64,000 bases of DNA from NCBI GenBank assembly GCA_023399155.1, contig JAEWQP010000018.1, forward strand, positions 1 through 64,000. Reading direction: 5' to 3'. Under the pieces are notes generated by a model. It searched no databases, was not told where the DNA came from, and saw only the letters and a program-made list of their open reading frames with translations. Positions 27,221 to 36,597 of this stretch are shown piece by piece. Both the position numbers and the translations under genes were made by a program. The stretch comes from Verrucomicrobiota bacterium (GTDB taxonomy: Bacteria > Verrucomicrobiota > Verrucomicrobiia > Opitutales > Opitutaceae). The first letter of the stretch is position 1, and every line of letters starts with the position of its first letter.

Positions 27221-28084
27221 ATGCCCACCCAACGGGAGCTCTTCCTCGAGTCCATCGCCACGATCGGCGATCTTCACCCTGCGCCGCGCACGCTCAGTCG
27301 TGCGCTTTCACTCCTGCGCGATCCGGACTCGGACGTGCACGATGTCGCCGTCCTCATCGAGCAGGATCCCGCGTTGGCCGCGGACGTTCTGCGTTGCGCC
27401 AACAGCGCTGCCTACGGAGCGGGCCTGCACATCTCCGCCATCGACGAGGCCGTGCAGAAGATCGGCTCGGGCGAGACCATCCGGCTGCTTGGTCGCGTGA
27501 TCACCCAGACCATGACGCAGCAGCACCTCGTCAACTACGGCATCGATGCCGAGGACTTCTGGGCCGAGAGCCTGTTCAACGGGCTCTTCATGGAAAACCT
27601 CGCCGAGTTCACGGGCGCGCTCGATGTCGACGACGCCTACCTCACGGGTCTCATGCGCTTCATTGGTCGCCTCGCGATCAACCAGACGCTTCGCAGTCTC
27701 GGCGGTGGTATTTTCTGGGACGGTTCCCTGCCGCTCGCGACCTGGGAGAAGGAAAACGTCGGAGTGACGTACGCCGAAGCCGGCGCCCTCCTCCTGCGCT
27801 TGTGGCAGTTGCCGGAACCGGTCGTGCTCGCGGTCGAAGGCCAGGACCGTCTCGAATCGGCCGACGCCTCGGAGCCGCTGGTGCAGGCGCTGCATTTCGT
27901 GTCCGCCGTGCTGCCCCCGGGCCTGGATCTCAGCTTCTTCCTCGCGGTCAGTGAGCGGCCGGTCGCGGTCCCGCGGCAGGACCCCTTCGTCCGCGCCAAC
28001 GGGCTCTCCGCCGGATCGATCGCCACGTTGCTTGCCGACACGCAGCGCATGTTCACGGCCGTGCGCGACGAGCACTACCACTGA
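27221..28084 (+). CDS. HDOD-domain signalling protein
   Basis: 287 residues, a lone HDOD domain: PRTLSRALSLLRDPDSDVHD, DPALAADVLRCANSAAYG and VQKIGSGETIRLLGRV. HDOD proteins resemble HD phosphohydrolases but lack the catalytic metal residues, and act as scaffolds in signalling. It is divergent from the cyclase operon across a 169-bp gap, so the two may share regulation. The start is preceded by cagacgctttcgcc, with no Shine-Dalgarno sequence. Confidence 0.9.
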   Translation: MPTQRELFLESIATIGDLHPAPRTLSRALSLLRDPDSDVHDVAVLIEQDPALAADVLRCANSAAYGAGLHISAIDEAVQKIGSGETIRLLGRVITQTMTQQHLVNYGIDAEDFWAESLFNGLFMENLAEFTGALDVDDAYLTGLMRFIGRLAINQTLRSLGGGIFWDGSLPLATWEKENVGVTYAEAGALLLRLWQLPEPVVLAVEGQDRLESADASEPLVQALHFVSAVLPPGLDLSFFLAVSERPVAVPRQDPFVRANGLSAGSIATLLADTQRMFTAVRDEHYH

Positions 28085-28184
28085 CCCGCGCGACCGGATC
28101 GCGCTGCGCCCGGAGTCGGTTGATCGTCGCAGGGCGGCTCTGATCGGGATTGTCGCGCGCGTGAGTGGCCGCACACTGCGGCGC

Positions 28185-28604
28185 ATGGTACGCATTTCGG
28201 TCGCCTACTACGGGGAACTCCATTGTGAGGCCGTGCACGCTCCCTCGCAGGCTGGACTGCAGACGGACGCCCCGGCCGACAACCAGGGGCGCGGCGAGGC
28301 GTTCTCGCCCACGGATCTCGTGGCCACCGCGCTCGGCACCTGCATTCTCACGACCATGGGCATCGTCGCCCGCCGGGAGGGTATCGCGATCGAGGGCTCC
28401 ACGGCCACGGTCGACAAGGAGATGACCGCGCAAGGTCCGCGCCGGATCGAGCGGCTCACCGTGCGCGTGCAGATGGCGATCCCCCGTTCCGCCGATCCAA
28501 AGGGCGTCCTCGAACCCATCGTCACCGAGTGCCCGGTCAGCCGCAGCCTCCATCCCGACATCGAACTCGTGCCACTCGTCACGTGGAAGCCCGAGACTCC
28601 TTGA
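28185..28604 (+). CDS. OsmC/Ohr-family peroxiredoxin-like protein
   Basis: 139 residues, typical length. The two reactive cysteines of the family are in LGTCILTTMG and ECPVSRSL. The N-terminal SPTDLVATAL motif is intact. Family members reduce organic hydroperoxides with a lipoyl or thiol partner. Cytoplasmic, no signal peptide. It is followed by a solute-binding protein gene that begins 17 bases after its stop if a GTG start is used. Confidence 0.93.
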   Translation: MVRISVAYYGELHCEAVHAPSQAGLQTDAPADNQGRGEAFSPTDLVATALGTCILTTMGIVARREGIAIEGSTATVDKEMTAQGPRRIERLTVRVQMAIPRSADPKGVLEPIVTECPVSRSLHPDIELVPLVTWKPETP

Positions 28605-28621
28605 ACGGTTTCGGGGCGGGT

Positions 28622-30268
28622 GTGTTTCCGCTTCGCCGGTCAACCAGCGCCCGGTGCCGGCGGTGGATTTCGCCGCTCCGGATCACGTTGGTCCTGTTGG
28701 CCGGCGGCCTTCTTGTCTGCGGCGGCTTCGGCTGCAAGCCGCGCAGCGCGGGCACGCAGGTTCCCGAGGTCTTCATCTTCGCGCGGGCCAGCGACGCCCA
28801 GCGGCTCGATCCGGCCGACGTCGACGACGGCGAGTCAGTGAACACGCTGAGCCAGATCGTCGAGGGGCTCGTGCGCTTCCGCAGTGGCACACTCGAGATC
28901 GAGCCCTGTCTCGCGACGGCGCTTCCGGACATCTCGGCGGACGGACTCACCTACACCTTCACCTTGCGGGACGGCGTCCGGTTCCACGACGGCACGCCTC
29001 TGACCGCGGAAGCGGCGGCGTGGAGTTTTCATCGCCAGATGCAGCCCGATCATCCGGGCCGCCCGCCTGGAGCGATCTTCGAGTACTGGCAGTCGCTTTA
29101 CCAGGACGTCGTCGACGTGCGTGCGACCGGACCGCTGACGCTTCAGTTCCGGCTGAAGCAACCCAACGCCAGCCTGCTTTCCTCCCTCGCCATCTTTCCG
29201 GCGCATCTGATCAGTCCAAACTCCCCGGCGGGCGAGGCGATGCAGCGCCGTCCCATCGGCACGGGTCCCTACCGGTTTCTCAGCTGGTCGCCGAACCAGG
29301 CGATCGTGCTCGAGGCCAACCCCGACTACTGGGATCCCGCCAACGGCGCGGGTTTCCGGCGGGTGGCGCTGAAGGTTGTACCGGAAAATGCGGTACGGCT
29401 TCTCGAGCTCAAGGCGGGCGGTCTCCACGGCCTGGACGGCGTCCAGCCCGCCGAACTCGCCGCGCTGGCCGGCGACGGGCGGTTCACGGTCCACCGTGCA
29501 CCCGGGCTCAATCTCGGCTACCTGGCGTTCAACCTCAGGCGCGAGCGCTATCGCGATCCGGAGGTGCGGCTGGCCTTCGCCCTGGCGATCGACCGGGCCC
29601 AGCTCGCCACCGTCGCGCTCGACGGCGCGGGCGCACCCGCCGAATGTCCGCTGCCGCCGGGATTTGCCGGGTATCCGCGGCGGCCCGACGCGATCCCGCA
29701 CGATCCCGACCGGGCGCGCGAGATCGTCGGACGCCACCCCGAGGCATTCGGCGAGCCGGTGAGGCTCTCGGTCATGACCGCGGCGCGGCCGTTCATGCCC
29801 GACCCCATCAAGGCCACCTCGCTCATCCGCTCCCAGCTCGAGGCCGTGGGCATGCGGGTCGAGATCGTGGCGCGCGATTTCAAGACCCACCTTGATGCGC
29901 TCCGCAACTTTGATTTCGACTGTGGCATCATAGGATGGATCGGCGACAATGCCGATCCCGACAACTTCCTGGGCACGTTCTTCGGGAGCTGGGCGGCCGA
30001 GGCGGGATCGGCCACCAACTACTCGGACTATCGCAACCCTGAGATGGACCGGCTCCTCCTCGCCGGCCGGCGGGAGACGGATCCGGCCGCACGTGCGGCC
30101 ATCTATGAGGAGGTGATCGCGCTGTGGCGGCGGGACCTTCCCATCCTGCCCCTGGTCCACGGGGAGACGATCGTCGTGCTGCGGGCCGAGGTCACCGGAT
30201 TTCAAATACAGAAGGATGGCAACCTCCGGCTGGGCGGCGTGGGCTGGGCGACCGGCGACGCCCCGTAG
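28622..30268 (+). CDS. ABC transporter substrate-binding protein (SBP_bac_5 family), lipoprotein-like
   Basis: About 548 residues from a GTG at 28622 preceded by ggggcggg; the frame is open further upstream inside osmC. A hydrophobic signal segment ends at Cys38 (LVCGGFGC), a weak lipobox with Gly at -3. The mature part is a peptide/nickel-type binding protein: ARASDAQRLDPADVDDGESV, TYTFTLRDGVRFHDGTPLTA, IGTGPYRFLSW and DNADPDNFLGTFFGSW. It should capture peptides or similar solutes for two permeases, which here lie 9.4 kb downstream beyond a block of opposite-strand signalling genes. No ATPase gene is in the window. Confidence 0.92.
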   Translation: MFPLRRSTSARCRRWISPLRITLVLLAGGLLVCGGFGCKPRSAGTQVPEVFIFARASDAQRLDPADVDDGESVNTLSQIVEGLVRFRSGTLEIEPCLATALPDISADGLTYTFTLRDGVRFHDGTPLTAEAAAWSFHRQMQPDHPGRPPGAIFEYWQSLYQDVVDVRATGPLTLQFRLKQPNASLLSSLAIFPAHLISPNSPAGEAMQRRPIGTGPYRFLSWSPNQAIVLEANPDYWDPANGAGFRRVALKVVPENAVRLLELKAGGLHGLDGVQPAELAALAGDGRFTVHRAPGLNLGYLAFNLRRERYRDPEVRLAFALAIDRAQLATVALDGAGAPAECPLPPGFAGYPRRPDAIPHDPDRAREIVGRHPEAFGEPVRLSVMTAARPFMPDPIKATSLIRSQLEAVGMRVEIVARDFKTHLDALRNFDFDCGIIGWIGDNADPDNFLGTFFGSWAAEAGSATNYSDYRNPEMDRLLLAGRRETDPAARAAIYEEVIALWRRDLPILPLVHGETIVVLRAEVTGFQIQKDGNLRLGGVGWATGDAP

Positions 30269-30374
30269 GCGACGCGGCGTGGGTGAAGCGCGGGCTCCGG
30301 GGCGCAATTCGCACTCACACAGAGCCAGCGATCCGCCCGGAGGACGGGTTTCACCGGGCGAACCCGATCAAATT

Positions 30375-31565
30375 TCAGGTCGCCGCGAGGATCCGGCCGC
30401 GGAGAAGGTGGAAGATCGCTTTCAGCGCGAGTTCGTTCAGCCATACCGGCTTCGCGATGAAGTCGACCGCGCCTTTTTCGGTGGACTGGCTGCGGGTCTC
30501 GAAGTCGGTCATGCCGGTGACGAACACGATGGGCGTGGTGAGGTTCGTGTCGGTGGCGTGGATCTTCTCGCACAGCTGCAGGCCGGAGAGCCCCGGCATG
30601 TCGACGTCCAGAAAGATGAGGTCGAAGCGATTCTCCTCCGCCAGCGCGAGCGCCGCCGTGGGATCGGCCAGCCGGAGGGCGCGAAGGTGGGCCCGGTCGA
30701 GCGCCGAGGAGACCGTCGCGCGGGAGACGGCGTCGTCGTCGACAATCATGATCATCGGCGTGGCGAACACTTCCTGCTGCGGCGCGTCGGAGTTGCGGAA
30801 CAGCGCGGGAGTGAGCTCGACCGCCTGCGTGATCGTGCGGATCGAGGACGCGTTGAACTTCCGCGGGTGTCCCAGCAGCTCCTTGAGCAACGCCTCGAGG
30901 GCGGCGGCGAGATGCGCGAGGCGCGAGAATCCCGCGAGGCCCGCGTTCGCAAGCGAATGGGAAGATGAATACAGGGCCTGGAGATGGGGCGAGTCCACCC
31001 CCTGGTTGCTCTTCACCCAGTCGTGGAGCGACTGGCGCGCCTCGGTCAGGCGATAGCGGATTGATTCCACCAGCTCGCGCCGCAGCGACTCCTGCACCCG
31101 TTCGTCGCCCGTGGCCGGAGGCAGATCGAGCGGTGCGGCGGGCGTCGCCGGCCTGATCACCGCCTCAGTCGCAGGGCGCGCCTTCTCGTCGGCCGGGTGC
31201 GCCGCCACCATGGCCCGCGCCTCCTCGACGAGCTTGTTCGGCGAGCAGTTCGACTTGGCCAGGCATTTGTTTGCGCCCGCCTTCCATGCCGCCTGGACCA
31301 GATCGCCCATGAATGCATTCGACAAGACAAGGACCGGCAGCGAACGCGTCGCCTCCTGCCCGCGGACGAACTTGAGGACCTCGACGCCGCTGACTTCGCC
31401 GAGCATCAGGTCGAGCAAGACGAGGTCCGGTCGGGAGGATCGCAGGCGTTCGATGGCCGTCGCGCCATCCATGGCGAGGTCGACGTCGAAGCCCACGCTT
31501 CGGAATTTGTCCACATAGACGCGGGCCATGAGCGTGTCGTCCTCGACGATGAGAATGGTATTCAT
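30375..31565 (-). CDS. REC-HPt-like-REC response regulator
   Basis: 396 residues. Two receiver domains flank a helical linker: REC1 has Asp52 (LVLLDLMLGEV) and REC2 Asp320 (FLDVDMPGLSG). The middle region contains SSSHSLANAGLAGF (His203), an HPt-like helix that could pass phosphate between the two. No output domain, so it probably relays or sequesters phosphate. It lies 69 bases after a 1514-residue hybrid kinase on the same strand. Confidence 0.9.
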   Translation of the reverse strand: MNTILIVEDDTLMARVYVDKFRSVGFDVDLAMDGATAIERLRSSRPDLVLLDLMLGEVSGVEVLKFVRGQEATRSLPVLVLSNAFMGDLVQAAWKAGANKCLAKSNCSPNKLVEEARAMVAAHPADEKARPATEAVIRPATPAAPLDLPPATGDERVQESLRRELVESIRYRLTEARQSLHDWVKSNQGVDSPHLQALYSSSHSLANAGLAGFSRLAHLAAALEALLKELLGHPRKFNASSIRTITQAVELTPALFRNSDAPQQEVFATPMIMIVDDDAVSRATVSSALDRAHLRALRLADPTAALALAEENRFDLIFLDVDMPGLSGLQLCEKIHATDTNLTTPIVFVTGMTDFETRSQSTEKGAVDFIAKPVWLNELALKAIFHLLRGRILAAT

Positions 31566-31634
31566 GAGTGGATCAGGAGCTTTCTGAAGAGTCCGGGGCC
31601 GGCCTGTGGCGCGGCACGGAGGAGGGGCGGGGTT

Positions 31635-34600
31635 TCATGAGGTCACTCCGGAGGGTGTTGTATCCATCGCGTGGAGATACGAGAGGAGCGCGGCCCGGAC
31701 CCGGGCCCATTCCGCTTCGAGCTGTGGCAGAAGCCTGGGGGCGCCAGTCAGGTCGCCTTCCCGGCCGAGTTGCTCCACTGCGCCCAGGATCGGCACGAGT
31801 CCGAGGATGCCGCAGTTGGCGCATCCGCCGCGCCACTTGTGCGCCGCGTGGCGCAGGTCCGGCGCAGCCTGCCTCGCGACCGCGCCCGCAATCTCGACGT
31901 GCAATCCCTGGGATTGCTCGAGGAACGTCGCCAGGGTCCGTCGGATGCGCGCGGTGTCGCCGGAGAATACGCTCTCGAGGCGGCTCAGGTCCAGCGGCGC
32001 GTCGGACAGAGGCTGCATGTCGCCTGCGTCTGCCGGCGGACACGCGGCGGGCTCCTCGATGAGGGAGAACTCGGGCGTGGTGGCGCCGGTGACCGCTGCA
32101 TCAAGCGCCCGCCGGAGCTCGGATTGTCGGATTGGTTTGCTGACGTAGTCGTCCATGCCGGCGGCGAGGCAGCGTTCGCGATCGCCAAGCATGGCATTGG
32201 CGGTGAGTGCGATGATCGTCAATCGCGGGCGGTCGGCCAGGGCGGAACCCGCATGGCGCTCGAGCCCACGAATGGCCGCAGTCGCGTCAAAGCCGTCCAT
32301 CTCCGGCATCATGCAATCCATCAGCACGACGTCGTAGGCGATGCGCTGGGCGGCCTCGACCGCTTCCAACCCATTGGCCACCACATCGGCGCGGCACCCG
32401 ATCTTCTCAAGGATGCCGAGGGCGACCTGTTGGTTGGTGACATTGTCCTCCGCGAGCAGGATCCTCAGTCGCGAGCGGCGTGCGTCGGTCTGCCGGCTCG
32501 TGCGAAACACGGGGTCCGCGTCCACGGCATTGACCCCGCCGAGCGCCGTCGTGAGCGCATCGAACAGCTCCGACTGGCGTACCGGTTTGTTCACGGCGCC
32601 TGCCGCCCCGCAGCTCGCCAGGGCGCCGGCGTCGAGCGCCTGGGCGACTGTGGTAAGCAGGAGCACGGGTAGGGCCGGAGCCGGTGTGGCCGCGGCCAGG
32701 CGCCGGACCAGAGCGCACGGATCCGCGCGGTCCAGCGCCGAGTCCGCGATCACGAGCGAAAACAGCCGGGACGGGTCGCCCTGGAGCGCCGCGACGGCAG
32801 CGTCGATCGTGTCCACCGCCGACGCTTCGACCCGCCATTGGCACAACAAACCGGATACATGTTCCGCGAGGGCGCGGTTGGCTGTCGCGATGAGCGCGCG
32901 GGAACCTTGTGCGCGCTCGGGCGCCTGGCGCACCGGCGGCCGCGGCGACGGCTGCCGCGCGAGATCGACCTCGAACTCAAAACACGACCCGGTGCCCGGT
33001 GCGCTCCGCACCCCGATCCGGCCGCCCATCAGCTCCACAAGCTGCCGGCAGATGGCCAGGCCGAGGCCGGTCCCGCCAAACCGGCGCGTGGTGGAGTTGT
33101 CGGCCTGCGTGAACGCGTGGAAGAGCTTCTTCTGCGCCTCGGCGTCGATGCCGATTCCTGTATCCGAAATGGTGAAACGGAGCCGCGCCGCACCCGCTGC
33201 GGATTGCGCCGGGCTGACGCGGACCACCACTTCGCCGGACTCGGTGAACTTGATCGCGTTGGAGATCAGGTTTGTCAGGATCTGCCGGAGACGGCCGGGA
33301 TCCCCGCGCAGCAGCGTCGGCGTGGCGGGATCGATGAGGCCGACCAGTTCGAGGTGCTTGGCCTGGGCGCGTGAGGCGAGCAGTTCGATCGTCTCCTCGA
33401 GCACGGTGGTGAGATTGAAATCGAGGATCTCGAAATCGAGCTTGCGCGCCTCGACCTTCGAGAAATCGAGGACGTCGTTGATGATCGACAGGAGCGACTC
33501 GGCGCTGGCGTGGACGGTGTGGGCGATCTGCCGCTGGCGGGCGTCCAGGCTGGAGTCGAGGAGCAGGTTGGTCATGCCGATCACCCCGTTGACCGGCGTG
33601 CGTATCTCGTGGCTCATGACGGCGAGGAAGTCGCTCTTCGCCCGTGTGGCCTCCTCGGCGGCGACCTTTGCGCGCGTGAGTTCCTCCTGGGCGGCCCGCC
33701 GGCGGGAGACATCCTGCTTGATCGCGACGAAATGCGTGATCGGGCCGCCGCCGTTTCGCACCGGGGTGATCGTCATCTCCTCCGCATAGGTGGAGCCATC
33801 CTTGCGGCGGTTCACGAGTTCACCGCGCCAGACGGCGCCGCGTGCGACCGTGCTCCAGAGTTCGCGGTAGAAATCCGGCGCATGGTCGCCGGAGCGAAGC
33901 AGCCGGGTCGACTGCCCGAGGGATTCGGCGGCCGAGTAGCCGGTGAGCCGCGTGAAGGCCGTATTGACCCACTGGATGGCCCCCTGCGGGTCGGTGATCA
34001 CAACGGCGGTATCGGCCGCCTCGAGCGCCGTGCTCTGGAGGTTGAGCCGCTCCATGAACGCCTTTCGCTCGGTGATGTCCGTGCCCACGCTGAGGTAGCC
34101 GCTGAGCACGCCGTGCTCGTGCAGCGGGGTGAGTCCCAACATGACGGTCAGGTGGGTCCCGTCCCGACGCACATAGGTCCAGTCGCGTTCCCCGGCATCC
34201 TCGAGTTGGGCAAGTTCCGCGACCACCTCGAAGCCCTCCGGTGTCCGGCCCAGGCGGCCTGCGAGTTCGCGGCCGACGGCCTGAAGTTCATCGGCCCGGT
34301 GGAGCACGAGCGGCGTGTGGCGCCCCACCATTTCGGCCGCCGAGTACCCGAGCATCCGCTCGGCTCCGCGGCTGAAGACCGTGATCGTCCCGCGCAGATC
34401 GGTGGCGATGATGGCGACGGCGGTGGCGGCGTCCATCACCGCCTGTATCCGTTCCCGTGCGACAACGGCGTCGGCGGTCCGCTCGGCCACGCGCTGCTCA
34501 AGATCCGCGTTGAGCGAGCGGATCTCGAGCTCCGCGGCGCGCTGCTCGGTGATGTCGAGCAGCGTCCCGCTGACGATTGTGGCAGTGCCGTCGCTTGACC

Positions 34601-36179
34601 GCTCCGTCTCGATGACCGAGGAGAAGAAGCGCACGGGGCCGAATTCGGGATTGCTGCGGAACTCGCCCCGGCGCGGCCAGACGAGCCGGCCGAGATCCTG
34701 GTAGACCTGGATCACGCGGGCACGGTCGTCGGGATGCACGAACTGGATGAAGTCCTCGAACGAACCCGGCCCGAGCTGCGGATCGCGGTTGAGCAGCGCG
34801 TAGACCTGCTTGGAGAATGCGAACCGGCCGGTGCGAAGGTCGAGGGTCCAGCTGCCGAGGCGTGCCCGCGCCTGTGCCGCCTCCAGTTCCTCGCGGGCGA
34901 GTCGCAGCTCCTGTTCGGCCTGGCGGCGCGCCGTGACGTCCATGGCGATGCCCTCGACGCGCTGGGTACGGGCGCCCTCGCCGCGGAAAGCCCGGCCGCG
35001 CGAAGCCAGCCAGTGGATCGACGTGTCCGGCCAGCTGACGCGGAACTCGCAGTGAAACTCCCCGCCCTCCTCGATCGCGCGTTTCAGTGCGGCGGCGAGA
35101 GCCCCCCGATCGTCCGGGTGGATCGAACCGTCAAGCATCGCCCGCGTCACGCGGGTGCGGGGTGGAAAGCCGTGCAGCACCTGGAAGTGTTCAGACCACG
35201 AATACGTGCCGGAGAGCAGGTTCCAGTGCCATGTTGCGAGGCCGGCGCCCTCGACGGCGAGGCGGAGGCGCTCCTCGCTGCGTTGCAACTGCTCATTGGA
35301 GAACTGCAGATCGTTCGTCGTCTCGCGCAGCACCGCCTCGGCCTCGGTGCGCACGACATCCATGCGGTTCAACGAGCGGGCGGTCCGCCACACTGCGATC
35401 AACGCGAGCACGACCGTGGTGGCGGCGAACACGGGAAGCCCAGGTTCCGGGTTGAACAGGCCCGCCTCCGCGCCCTTGAGGTGGAGCCAGGCGATCGCGA
35501 GCGGGGCGCCGATGATCAGCGGCAGGACGGTCCGCGCCATCGCGCCACCAATCAGCCGGCTCGTGATCACCGCGGCGACGCCCCGGTCGGGCCGGAGGAA
35601 GAACCCCGCGAGCCCGAGCGTGATCAAGCCGACCGCCTCCAGGAAGGTGATGGTGGCCTCGCCGGCTGGCGACAGTGCGCCATGCCCGAAAAGCAGACGC
35701 TGAAGTCCCAGCAGCCCGGCCAGGGCGCCGAGGAGGGCGCAAAGCTGGCACGACATGCAGTCGCGCGACTTGCGCATCTGTGTGAGAACTCCGGATACGC
35801 CGAGGGCGGTGAAGCCGAGCGCAACCGTCATGGCCGGCCCGGCGCCGGAGAAGGCGGAATCGACGCCCGCCGCGGCGAGCGCCTGCAGGAGCACGGCCGC
35901 GAGGCCGGCCAGCGCGACGCATGCGGCCAGCCCCACGCTCGTCCAGCGACGCCACCCCTGCGCTGCATCGAGAGCACGGCGCGGCACGAGGGCGAGCGCC
36001 CATCCCGCCGCCGGGAAGGCGAGGACCGAAAACGGAGAGAGCAGCGCGTCGTCGGAGAACGGATGGACGTTCATCCACGTCAACACCGTCCAGATGCCTG
36101 GGACAAGGGCGACGACAGCCGTCGCACGGGCAACGGCCTGGGCGTTCGGGCACAGACGGGACGCGATTGGGCGCGGCAT
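31635..36179 (-). CDS. Multi-PAS hybrid sensor histidine kinase with two REC domains and HPt
   Basis: 1514 residues. The first 270 carry seven or eight membrane helices (VVALVPGIWTVLTW onward). Four PAS domains follow (about 300-830). HisKA has the phosphoacceptor His857 in SHEIRTPVNGV, and the ATPase domain has NLISNAIKFTE, DTGIGI and GGTGLGLAIC. A divergent receiver precedes a second, standard one with Asp1288 (LMDCMMPEMDG). The C-terminal HPt keeps His1447 in AAHKWRGGCANCG. This is a full internal phosphorelay (BarA-like layout). It has no partner DNA-binding regulator nearby. Confidence 0.95.
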   Translation of the reverse strand: MPRPIASRLCPNAQAVARATAVVALVPGIWTVLTWMNVHPFSDDALLSPFSVLAFPAAGWALALVPRRALDAAQGWRRWTSVGLAACVALAGLAAVLLQALAAAGVDSAFSGAGPAMTVALGFTALGVSGVLTQMRKSRDCMSCQLCALLGALAGLLGLQRLLFGHGALSPAGEATITFLEAVGLITLGLAGFFLRPDRGVAAVITSRLIGGAMARTVLPLIIGAPLAIAWLHLKGAEAGLFNPEPGLPVFAATTVVLALIAVWRTARSLNRMDVVRTEAEAVLRETTNDLQFSNEQLQRSEERLRLAVEGAGLATWHWNLLSGTYSWSEHFQVLHGFPPRTRVTRAMLDGSIHPDDRGALAAALKRAIEEGGEFHCEFRVSWPDTSIHWLASRGRAFRGEGARTQRVEGIAMDVTARRQAEQELRLAREELEAAQARARLGSWTLDLRTGRFAFSKQVYALLNRDPQLGPGSFEDFIQFVHPDDRARVIQVYQDLGRLVWPRRGEFRSNPEFGPVRFFSSVIETERSSDGTATIVSGTLLDITEQRAAELEIRSLNADLEQRVAERTADAVVARERIQAVMDAATAVAIIATDLRGTITVFSRGAERMLGYSAAEMVGRHTPLVLHRADELQAVGRELAGRLGRTPEGFEVVAELAQLEDAGERDWTYVRRDGTHLTVMLGLTPLHEHGVLSGYLSVGTDITERKAFMERLNLQSTALEAADTAVVITDPQGAIQWVNTAFTRLTGYSAAESLGQSTRLLRSGDHAPDFYRELWSTVARGAVWRGELVNRRKDGSTYAEEMTITPVRNGGGPITHFVAIKQDVSRRRAAQEELTRAKVAAEEATRAKSDFLAVMSHEIRTPVNGVIGMTNLLLDSSLDARQRQIAHTVHASAESLLSIINDVLDFSKVEARKLDFEILDFNLTTVLEETIELLASRAQAKHLELVGLIDPATPTLLRGDPGRLRQILTNLISNAIKFTESGEVVVRVSPAQSAAGAARLRFTISDTGIGIDAEAQKKLFHAFTQADNSTTRRFGGTGLGLAICRQLVELMGGRIGVRSAPGTGSCFEFEVDLARQPSPRPPVRQAPERAQGSRALIATANRALAEHVSGLLCQWRVEASAVDTIDAAVAALQGDPSRLFSLVIADSALDRADPCALVRRLAAATPAPALPVLLLTTVAQALDAGALASCGAAGAVNKPVRQSELFDALTTALGGVNAVDADPVFRTSRQTDARRSRLRILLAEDNVTNQQVALGILEKIGCRADVVANGLEAVEAAQRIAYDVVLMDCMMPEMDGFDATAAIRGLERHAGSALADRPRLTIIALTANAMLGDRERCLAAGMDDYVSKPIRQSELRRALDAAVTGATTPEFSLIEEPAACPPADAGDMQPLSDAPLDLSRLESVFSGDTARIRRTLATFLEQSQGLHVEIAGAVARQAAPDLRHAAHKWRGGCANCGILGLVPILGAVEQLGREGDLTGAPRLLPQLEAEWARVRAALLSYLHAMDTTPSGVTS

Positions 36180-36597
36180 GGAGAGAGTCGACCCGCGTGC
36201 GCGACATCACGCCGACCGCCTCAACCGCGGCGGGCGGTCGAGCAGGAGGGACGCAACGCCATGGCTGACACGACGTTTGGGCCGACTTTGTCCTTCGGAC
36301 GGGAACCTGCGGCACCAACCGGAGCGGGGGCCCACTTCCGGATTTTACAGGGATTTTACGCCGCTCGACTGCCTGATCTTTCGCACGTCTCCCGTTCTCC
36401 CCGGGCGGCGATCCTGCAATGTAAACGCCGAAGTCGAAACGGGTCGCAGCAGCCCAGCGACTGGGAAGGGGTTCACTGCGCGCTCGTAGAGCCGGCTTTC
36501 GCGGGCAGATCGTTCACCAGCGCAGTGACGCGTGCATGACCGATCAACGATGCGGTGTCATCCCTGTCTTCTGCGGGGGCGCGGGGACCCATCGAGA
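36180..36597. other. Intergenic region between two kinase genes
   Basis: 418 bases without a credible gene. It contains a direct repeat ggattttac at 36340-36348 and 36351-36359 in a relatively A+T-rich patch. This is a possible regulatory element of the kinase gene starting at 36179. No terminator with a clear T run was found. Confidence 0.4.
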